Positions 54,901 through 61,099 of a DNA stretch of 64,000 bases are shown in pieces (the first letter of the stretch is position 1; the number at the start of each line of letters is the position of its first letter). The notes under the pieces are model-generated. The model was not told the DNA's origin, searched no databases, and saw nothing but the letters and a program-made list of their open reading frames with translations. Made by a program: the position numbers and the translations under genes. The DNA comes from Phytophthora colocasiae (Eukaryota; Oomycota; Peronosporomycetes; Peronosporales; Peronosporaceae), in assembly GCA_018806915.1 (NCBI GenBank), contig JAGKQI010000105.1, positions 3,720,001-3,784,000 of the forward strand. The letters are read 5' to 3'.

Positions 54901-57156
54901 CTTGGATTGTCACTGGACGCGGAGTGTCAGTACAATGCAACTCTAGCGCTACGTAAACTCGCGCCGAACTTCGCGAGCCACCGTGGTCTCGTGTACGAAG
55001 GTGGTCTCAAGACGTTGTTCTTCCTCCTCCACGCTAAAGATCTGAACACGCGACGTCAAAGCGTTCTTGCACTACGTGATCTGGCTGCTAACAGTGAGTT
55101 TCGACGCAAATACGTGGAAGAAGGTGGTCTTAACGCGCTCATCACTTTCCTGAGGGACGTGGACGCTTCCTTACAAGCTCCTGCAGTCGCAGCTTTACGA
55201 CATTTAACGTCGTCCGCTTCTCACGCAGAGATCAAGCAGCAAATGGTGGAGGAGGGAGTTTTACGCCCCATTCTCCGGTGTCTGAGTACAAATCCTGGAT
55301 CCAAAGGCCTTCGTGATCTGCTAAGCCAATGTGCAGGATTAGTAGCCAACCTGTCCGAACATTCAGTGAACCAGCAGAAGATCGTGGCTGAAGGATTAAC
55401 CAGCGCTCTCGTTACATTGGCTAAAGTAGCTCAGGACAGTGCCGAGATCTTGCAAGATGTCAGTCGAGCACTGGCAAATCTGTGCTCGAACGAGGAGAAC
55501 CACCAGACTGTGTACAAGCAAGGAGCTTTGATGTGCCTCATCCAACTGACAGAATCTGCCGATGACATTACGCAGAGGTACGCGGCCATGGGGCTGCGCT
55601 TCCTGTCGGCCAACCCAACGATTCGCGTTCATATCGTGCAGGAATCGCTGCTCCAGCCGTTCATCAAGCTGGCTCAAAGCCCCTTGCTTGATTATCAGCG
55701 TACAGCCGCCGCAGCCTTCTCCAGCTTCTCTTTGAACGAGGAGAATAAGCTCAAGCTCGTCCGAGATGGAGGTTTAGCCCAGATCCTGCGGTGTTGCGCG
55801 TACGATGATCTGGAAGTCAAGAGAGACTGCGTTTTCGCATTGGCTAACATAGCAGACTCGCTCGAGCATCAACTGGACGTTGTACGGGAAGGAGCGATCT
55901 TAGCCATGATCAACGTTGGAGCTCATGATGACGCACGCATCCAACGGGACTGCGCTCGAGTGTTTGCTTCTCTATCAGTGACGAACTCCATCAAGCCGGA
56001 ACTGGTGCGTCAAGGCGCTTTACCTTCGCTCTTCCGTCTTACGAGATCTCTGGATGTAGCGACGCAGCGGTTCGCCACTTTATCGATCTGTAACGTAGCT
56101 TCATCGGGGGATGACAAGGCTTTTATTGTGGAACAAGGAGCTGTTCGACCACTTACGCACTTGATCCGTTTCCCGGACGCTCAGATCCAGCGGTATGCAG
56201 CATTAGCCTTAGCGGCGTTAGCATTGGGTGGAATGGGCAACAACAAGCTGCGATTGATAGAAGAAGGCGCTGTGCCACCATTGATCGATCTGCTGCGGTA
56301 TCCAAGTGCTGACGTACAGCTCTGTGGTTGTTTAGCGCTCAATGCGTTGACTCTAGGGAAACAAAGCGTGACCAAGGTCTCTGTTATGCAGGGTGGGGGT
56401 CTCCTGCCTTTACTGGCTTTACTAGCGTCTACAGATGAAGAGTGTGTTCGATGTGCCTTGTACTGCATTGGATCGGTGGCTGAAAGCAAGGACGTTCTGC
56501 AGAAATTGGTAGAGTTGGGCGCTCTAGCACATGTGATCGCGTTGACCAAGTGTATCGACACGGAGACATTAAGGAACTGCGGCTACATCCTCGCTTTGGT
56601 AGTGGAGCAGCAGACCGACTATCATGATGATCTGTACCGTGAAGGAGGCCTGGATGCAGCGATTGCCTTGGCTTGTGTGGAAGATATGGAGTGCCAAGAG
56701 TACGCGACGTTCACTCTGGCTCATCTGGCATCGAACAGAGAGTACCAAGTTCGTCTAGTGGAGCGTGGAGCCTTACGGCCATTGATTGCGATGATGTCGG
56801 TGCATGCTGAGCCTCGACATTACGCTGGTTTAGCACTATTGAAACTGGCCGATAACTACGAGAACCACCTGCGTATTGCCGAAGAAGGAGGTATTCAAGC
56901 TCTATTACGTATCGCTCGAGCTCGATCAACGGATGAAGAGCTTCAGTACAAGGCTTCATTGAGTCTGGGGCAGTTAGCAAGTAACGCAACCCGATCTCTA
57001 CCCAACCACACTACATTAAAGACTGGAGACGCTGTGATCGGTACTAGTGCGAACAAAATGGCTCAGATTTCACAGACTGTAGCAGCCAAGAAGTCTGCGA
57101 AGGACAAGACAGTGCAGTATATTGATGATAAAATCTCTCGAGAGGCGATCAAGTAG
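46000..57156 (+). CDS. Giant armadillo-repeat protein (3718 residues, Vac8-like repeats)
   Basis: A single uninterrupted exon. Nearly the whole protein is armadillo repeats of about 41-42 residues, roughly 85-90 in number. Each has a pattern like GGLxPLIxLAxSxDxExQRxAAxALxNLSxxxEN, closest in style to Vac8 and plant ARM proteins. The last roughly 60 residues (after residue about 3650) lack repeats, are Lys-rich and end in a basic tail. There is no catalytic domain, signal peptide or membrane helix. ARM superhelices bind extended peptides, so this should be a very long protein-binding scaffold. Start: ATG 46000 in the context AAAATGTCC. Intron-free and compact; its partners are unknown. Confidence 0.92.
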   Translation: MSKVLEQLIARGRRERKPTEQRDVAFSLAEISTNAELHDKMVAKGVVKALLTLILQSSDAEALRLSCLCLANVASCPTSRVRIVEEGALPPLVQFFKDDENQNDAVAKQYVAMTIGNLAAEPENHEEIVQLGTVEPLVKLLDPEMVHSGVYCAFALANLSVNNEYRPLIVEEGAIPRLIALACCKELSAQRQALACLRGICISPANRIVVVKEGMLDPLVLMARSDEPDIQREVAAAFCALSATPENKVEISDRALLTIISMSLSGDPAVEEYACSTIANLTELHELHDKLLRENGLASVMALAVARDLNTRSEACRCLANLTANEEVQPALMKEGVLQPLAAALILNHHVCQRYAALALANLSTTASYQVQIVGLGTITPLIALAQAFDRELEARRYAVLAIANLAAMKANHPALVEAECLLSLFSLASTADALSQYYVAFALANFASNEFNHTRMVEEGGLQPIITLASSEDTDVHHQAVAALRGLGVSEANKIKILQEGGLEPLVLLLQSDDLEILRETCAALCNLSVSEETKYEIAKSGAVAPLIAHAQSEDMDLARQSCATLANLAEVEENQEKICVDGGVPPLIAMMRSQFVEVQREAGRALGNLSAFRLNHDDIIEHGGHQLLISYLLSPDMASQRVGALGICNLATNPAIRELLMESGAMEPLMSLARSEDVELEIQRFAILAIANLATCVENHRAIVEEGSLPLLISLSSAPDEEVRQYAAFALVKVALNADLRKQITEEGGLEPVLFLARTQSSDLQADVLPAICTLSFADANKSDICKCGGLPPILSALKNADVDVQRQALCAVANLAEDVENQSHLVANGAIPPVVEALKQGGIIAQREAARALGNLSANCDFAEVILRQGAAPPLIQLLGSEVVDCQRMAAMALCNLGTNVNNQPKLLAQGVLPPILARIEEALDPRSLADNDVIRYCLLVLANLAVSHSTHDELLDKALMFLAGYAKHRDVKCRQFAIFAIGNLCSNPSNIERIVAANCLQPIISFAFPGDANVQFQAIAALRGLSVNQVVRQQVVRLGALEPLILAASCESIEVQREVAATLANLSLSEENKITMARGGCLPALIALAGSRDSYRERQAVCALANLAEMIEGHTHKKMLEEGVLTPLYALATCADLEVKRQVSRCLALFAAKPSSQPTLLRSSALRYIGAFAQETEDAVCRRFGTLAIGNFAVDRKNHRDLFDQGAVTALMTVDKATDLETRRALAFALNNLAANESNSVQISKLGVLRTVISLLHDADEDTHLQACFALRRMVVEAKNRTQAVSFGALSPLFKLALSESVEVQREVCAALRNLSLSEENKVVIVLNGGLAPLLTLVHSADGEVAHQACGVLANLAEVVENQGRMVKDGVLQHIKFVLRAKSMDVQREALRTIANMSAEYAYTAEIVSSGGLTPLMAALNAPDFLSQRYAAMGIANLSTNVANVTKIVQDALIPTLVALANGSLNGDLDTQRYAVFTLTNIACVRATQSVLAEAGVLPLFAQLLQHADVTLRNGAAFGIANFTAYPENHTMLLQLGDIFMDALLRLLESQDAKGQYRAVCALRGLCVNELARRELVRRGVLRPLLALTKAEDMDVQQEVLACLCNLSLSGCVGAYPEVFIAACEMQSLVAFLCSADATYRLFGAVTLGNIAAKTAFQDELVAAGAVSPLVDVANSVDLETHRCIAFALCNLAANPDRRQMVEAMGGLPPIIQLACSDDVNDQKTAIAALRGLSNRSETRLHIVSEGGLEPLILAARSSDVQLHREVTMTAYNLSLAEKNKLIISASPLMSALITLMLSNDEETAVFACTSVANIAENADTHTAIAEQRGLRFFLEFEAHGTPARVAREAVKCVANLSSNYGLHDLLLADGCHEFLVRAIQHLDPMTRLFGVVALGNLVANVQNHSRVLREKVVVPLIELAVDNHHPQPRQFALLALGSIFTDEKNHSPFVDNGVLPAIVAALDPVNDMETRFYAAFALGKIATNESLHELIGQLSDSGGPLIKLALDAEEEKHPSAQCHAMCVLRRISCLDVNRVSIVAQHREPLTAALLACARHTELLENQREAAACLCNLSLSQSNKLILASCSPALFQQLFALCSSPDVEVARNACGAAANVAENMRTHELMIDVHAVHTAVKTMRSRHLPVYREASRLAANLLSTPEFHTVFLSEEGLAAVTRVAKIEDHECQYNTALALHKLSSNPDTHQAMLGTGSVQTLHLLLGAPGLDVQQQAAAALKTLTTNKDNKPTLAEDGGTLLALISLLRSSDSTLKTMGAAGVRHLALYAPVKTQFVHDGGLAPLFNCCEVPDDDVRLQCAGAMATLSENVLNQVQMVAEGALPALLELTKASYHTEIARHTSRTFANLSSNPENHLGVFSLQEFRAIFTLAQSKEELCGRDAAMCLGNLAVTAHNQFQISELGGLVPLTDLLKSEYASTRQFATRTFYRLSAHAENQHRIVDAGALPALVSLLGEIGDQDIQRCAAMAICNLSSNSSNEQKIMKAGGMRALVALLQSPSIECCKYAAMALCNLTANPANQLHLVVQDDGLDPLVDLAGSQDPECSRYASMTLANVSANRQNRLVVVERQALRPLRALCLSPNLECQRSAALALYNVSCAQVNQLKLVEAGIESALVRLAGVKDGDCKRYAVMTLCNLAANSETRSAAARGGGLQALLLAAKDSADASVRRYACIALCNLACDPVLQVQVLVHGGLAPILALTEDEEDLESQRFAIMALSNLAANENNHDHMIGRGVLKVALKLGQSKDEDIRLYASFALANFAGNTAQCAAIGDEGGIAALIMLAHAEDANSHTLAVSALRRLCQFSAQNRGRIVRGGGLPPLAIAGMSEELETQREVAATYCNLSLSDEFKVEIVTQGALRPLIKLAQSSDLEVARQACGALANLAEHLDTHAQFVAERSGNFLIALMKHRHEEIHREASRTIANLLSSFEHHTDMIADGLPGLVHLGLSLDAECQYNATLALRKLAPNFASHRGLVYEGGLKTLFFLLHAKDLNTRRQSVLALRDLAANSEFRRKYVEEGGLNALITFLRDVDASLQAPAVAALRHLTSSASHAEIKQQMVEEGVLRPILRCLSTNPGSKGLRDLLSQCAGLVANLSEHSVNQQKIVAEGLTSALVTLAKVAQDSAEILQDVSRALANLCSNEENHQTVYKQGALMCLIQLTESADDITQRYAAMGLRFLSANPTIRVHIVQESLLQPFIKLAQSPLLDYQRTAAAAFSSFSLNEENKLKLVRDGGLAQILRCCAYDDLEVKRDCVFALANIADSLEHQLDVVREGAILAMINVGAHDDARIQRDCARVFASLSVTNSIKPELVRQGALPSLFRLTRSLDVATQRFATLSICNVASSGDDKAFIVEQGAVRPLTHLIRFPDAQIQRYAALALAALALGGMGNNKLRLIEEGAVPPLIDLLRYPSADVQLCGCLALNALTLGKQSVTKVSVMQGGGLLPLLALLASTDEECVRCALYCIGSVAESKDVLQKLVELGALAHVIALTKCIDTETLRNCGYILALVVEQQTDYHDDLYREGGLDAAIALACVEDMECQEYATFTLAHLASNREYQVRLVERGALRPLIAMMSVHAEPRHYAGLALLKLADNYENHLRIAEEGGIQALLRIARARSTDEELQYKASLSLGQLASNATRSLPNHTTLKTGDAVIGTSANKMAQISQTVAAKKSAKDKTVQYIDDKISREAIK

Positions 57157-57228
57157 ATGAATTGCATTTGAAATACATACATGTAGTTACGCGTTGTATT
57201 ATTTTAGTACTGAAGAGACGGATAGATC

Positions 57229-58500
57229 ATGGTGGGGAAAGCGAAAGGAGCTCCTCGATACCCTCCATGGTTACAGAAGGCGTTGAAGGTGAAAGAGGAG
57301 ACAGAGCAATTCTGGTTTAAACAAGTGAACGAAGAGAATCAGCACAAACAATCACGACCAAAGTCTCGAGCTCCAGATCTCGCGTTGACAACTCAAGCAG
57401 TAGAAAGTAGTATAACTCCAGCTTTTGTGAATGTTTGGGTCTCAATTGCAGCTGATGACGTTCAAGCAGTCAAGATGTTCCTGGAGGAGGACAGACACCG
57501 ATTCTTCATGAGAAAAGACTATGGCGTTGAAGGAGGTGGAGGGGAATCGCTCTTACATGAAGCGAGTTATCTCGGAGCTTTGGAGGTTATTCGCTTCCTT
57601 GTGACCTTCATGCAGACTCATTTCACACCGGAGACTTGTCTTGAAGCGGTTAATGCTGTTGATACCCAGTACAGTCTCACTACACCCATGATCGCTGCGT
57701 GCAGAAACTTTCTTGGAGCCATTGCCAACCGCGTGGAGATACTGAAGCTGCTGGTTGAAGGTGGAGGGGATACAGCTCGTCAGGATTCACATGGAGATAC
57801 CGTTCTTCACTGGTGTGCACGAAACTCGCAGGTGTTACTACTGCGTTATCTATTGAAGCACACAGACGCTGTGGTTGTTGCTCTATCAGTGGAGAATTAT
57901 AAGCGTCAGAAGCCTCTGGACATTGCCAAGTTGCAACTTGTACGCACGCGTTGTTTGTCAACTCTTACAGTGGTTGAACTCCTTCAAGGTGTGAATTCAA
58001 CCTGGAACCTACGTATGAAGATGCTGAAAGTCCGACGGAATGAGGATTTTGTACGAGCACAAGAGTCTGTACGAGTTCAAGAGCAACTAGCGACTGTGAT
58101 GGAAATCTCGGAGCTGTTGGTTCCTCAAGCTGAAAAACTCTGGAAAGAGACGCTGGAACTTGCAGAGAAGCATCGAAAAGCTGACGAGAAGCAGCACGTG
58201 GACGCTGAAGTGAAAGCGGCTGGAGCTTCAGCTCGTGCGTGGCTGGAGACGAAAGAAGGAAAGTTATTCGTGAAGAAGCAGATCCCATTAGCCACGGCCG
58301 ACATCAAGCAAGCCGTGCACACTGGCAAAATGCCCAAACCAAAAGATTTTATGATGGCAGCGAAACAGCGCGTTCATGATCTCTACTGCGTCGAGAGGGA
58401 ACTGAGCGCTAAGAAATCAGCAACGGAAGCATTTGTAGCTCATCGGCCACCGTATCCTCGAGATCGAGTCGTAGAACTGCGTCGCATGATGAACCTCTAA
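57229..58500 (+). CDS. Ankyrin-repeat protein with C-terminal coiled coil
   Basis: An intronless frame of 423 residues that starts only 72 bp after the armadillo gene on the same strand. Residues about 65-220 hold three or four ankyrin repeats (GESLLHEASYLGALEVIRFL, TTPMIAACRN, GDTVLHWCARNSQVLLLRYL). Residues about 265-345 are charged and helical, likely a coiled coil. The C-terminus is basic. Ankyrin repeats mediate protein binding; no catalytic motif is seen. The short gap suggests the promoter overlaps the neighbour's 3' end. Function unknown. Confidence 0.82.
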   Translation: MVGKAKGAPRYPPWLQKALKVKEETEQFWFKQVNEENQHKQSRPKSRAPDLALTTQAVESSITPAFVNVWVSIAADDVQAVKMFLEEDRHRFFMRKDYGVEGGGGESLLHEASYLGALEVIRFLVTFMQTHFTPETCLEAVNAVDTQYSLTTPMIAACRNFLGAIANRVEILKLLVEGGGDTARQDSHGDTVLHWCARNSQVLLLRYLLKHTDAVVVALSVENYKRQKPLDIAKLQLVRTRCLSTLTVVELLQGVNSTWNLRMKMLKVRRNEDFVRAQESVRVQEQLATVMEISELLVPQAEKLWKETLELAEKHRKADEKQHVDAEVKAAGASARAWLETKEGKLFVKKQIPLATADIKQAVHTGKMPKPKDFMMAAKQRVHDLYCVERELSAKKSATEAFVAHRPPYPRDRVVELRRMMNL

Positions 58501-58629
58501 AATATATCAACTATCAACTTCAACTTGACCAATACAATAGTACTGCTTAAACTTAAATCTTTCGCGTCGCTTCAAGTGTAACAACCATTGAGTCCATTTG
58601 TCAAGTGCTTTCATCCTCCGTTGTGAATT

Positions 58630-60969
58630 ATGATGAAAGCCACTGCAGACGAAGAATATGAGGCCAAACCACTGGTATGTACATCATTAAGCTTGCTCAC
58701 CTGCAAGTCTAACCGAATTTTACTTAACAGGGAGTAACCAAGATGAAAGCCGACGCCAAAGTGTCCAGTATCCCTTCGCGGTTCGGGACGCCGACAGATG
58801 AGAGAAGAGCGTGCGTTAAATACTAGATTTATAGTCCAGAACATTCTTGTCAAGTTCTCATTGTTTCTGCGTGTAGAGCTTCTCATCCTGATGCCAAAGG
58901 GTCCGGTTTCGTGCGTATTGACAGTGGCCTGAGTGAGTCCAAGCTCAAACAACCGGAGGTGAAGATTTTGGATCGTCATCGGCCAACAGCAGAGGATTTA
59001 GATCGATGCAGCCGAGCTGAAAGCAAGATGGATCTATCCGGAGAGGGCCCCTTACGAGCAGCACGCAGTGTACAGTCTTTGGCGAATGACATGCGCCGTA
59101 TCCGCTCTATGCGGACAGATCCAGAAGAAGCGACAGCGGATAAACCCAAAGTTGCAGAAAAGAAGAAGAGCAGTGAGGGGCGTCTTGCACCTGGTGCACG
59201 TCCACGACCAGCTCAAATTAAACTGGAAATTTCGGATCTTGATGTGGATATTGCTGGCCTTGCTGATCAAGGAGTTCCAGGTCGGCAGGTTACAAGAAGC
59301 CCGAAACTTTCCGGTCCAAGAGGCTTTGAAAGGCCGGGAATATCGCCACCTACAGTTCCAACTGGTGGTAAAAGAGGAATCCAACGCAACTTCGTTCAAG
59401 GTCTGGGCTCCGATTTCCAGTTAGATCTCCATTCAGGAAGTACAGATCGACTGGAGAGGTCGTATGACTTGTCTGCGTCAGGAACTTTTGATGCTGTTGG
59501 CTTCCAGATCAAACAGACTGGACTAACTCGATCTCCTGACCGAGACTCAGAAGGTCCTTCCAGTACCCATTCTGATAGACGACAGCAGCCTTCAAACACC
59601 AAGAAACACTTAGTAAAGCTTGGCGTTCTTGGACGTGGAGCTAGTGGCGTAGTACACAAAGCTCTCCACGTTCCTTCACTGATGCTCGTGGCTGTGAAAG
59701 TTATTCCAGTTTTCGAACATGAAAAAAGGCATCAACTCATCGCGGAACTGAAAGCTTTGTACAACAATCTATCTACGCTTCCAGATACTGAAGCTTCTGA
59801 GACTGCACGACAGAGTGTGGCGTGTCCGGAGCTTGTGTGTTTGTACGATGCCTTCATGAACCCGAATGAAGGAAATGTATCCATTGTGGTCGAATATATG
59901 GACGGTGGATCACTACAGGACATTGTGGATACCGGAGGATGTACCAGTGAAGTTGTACTGGCCAATATTTCGTTCCGCGTGCTCAAAGGGCTTGCTTTTC
60001 TCCACAGTACGCACCAACTTCATCGTGATATCAAGCCCAGTAATCTTCTTATCAACCATTTCGGAGATGTCAAAGTGTCCGACTTCGGGATCGTTCGCGA
60101 AATGGAGAACTCCATGGCTAAAGCCACAACTTTCGTGGGAACGCTCACATACATGTCCCCGGAACGCATTGCCAGTGAAGTATGACTTGTCTGTGGAAAA
60201 GAATAACGGGTAGACGACTAACTTCTAACGTGCTTTGTGGTCAGGAATACTCGTACAAGTCGGATGTGTGGTCTTTCGGTCTCTCCATCATGACGTGTGC
60301 TCTCGGGAAGTTCCCGTACTCATCGAGAGGAGGATATTGGGAGCTTCTACACATGATTCGCAACGAACCGGTAAGATTTCTTCGTGTTGATACTTTCACG
60401 CCTGTGCTAACGAAGGTTTTGCGTAGCCTCCTCGATTGCCTGAAGGAGAGTTTTCCGATTTGTTTTGCGATTTCTTGGATAAATGCCTTAAGAAGGATCA
60501 AACTGAACGATGGAGTGTGAAGCAACTTCTGAAGCACGAGTTCATCCAACGATACTGCAGTGACCAAGCGGCTACGCCAAGTCCTGGTAGTCGAAGAACT
60601 ACCGATGAAGAAGTAGAGGCGAAAAGTGTCGAGGATGAGAGCAAAGAGCAGGCGGAGGTGGGCGAGATCGTGCAGAAAGTGGTTGAGCACTACTTCAAAG
60701 ACGCGCAGGAACTCGTCAAGGAGCACGAATACACGTTAGAAGATATCGCAGCGTGGATTCAACTGCTCCCTGCCATGCAGAAAGTGTAAGTTTGGCCGAT
60801 TTCTCTTTGGATGTTCGTGTTCTCACCTCAATTTTGCAGTAAACTGTCGAGATTCGCCGAGCAGATCGGTGCGAGCCGTTCGATAGTGTGCGCCAAGTTC
60901 CAAGAAGCCATGAACGACCTGCTAATTGACATCGAAGACACGTATTTCGACGCCAAACAATCCAAGTAA
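58630..60969 (+). CDS. STE7-type MAP kinase kinase
   Basis: Six exons: 58630-58674, 58731-58810, 58877-60179, 60245-60370, 60427-60785 and 60840-60969, giving 680 residues. A disordered N-terminus of about 330 residues precedes the kinase domain. The domain has a Gly loop (LGRGASGVV), VAVKVI with the ATP lysine, HRDIKPSNLLIN, DFG, then ENSMAKATTFVGTLTYMSPERI. SxxxxT between DFG and the GT-YMSPER segment is the MAPKK phosphorylation site. After the kinase comes a helical C-terminal extension of about 110 residues. It should phosphorylate a MAP kinase, with docking likely in the N-terminus. There is an insert between beta3 and helix C. Confidence 0.88.
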
Positions 60970-61099
60970 GACACAGCAGATTGTCAATTATAAGTTACAT
61001 TTCCTGCGGCGGAAAGAGGCGGACAAGCTGCTCTCCAGCACTCCATCTTCTCCTCTGCTTCGCCAACTTATATAAAAAAGCAATATACCCCCCGATAGC

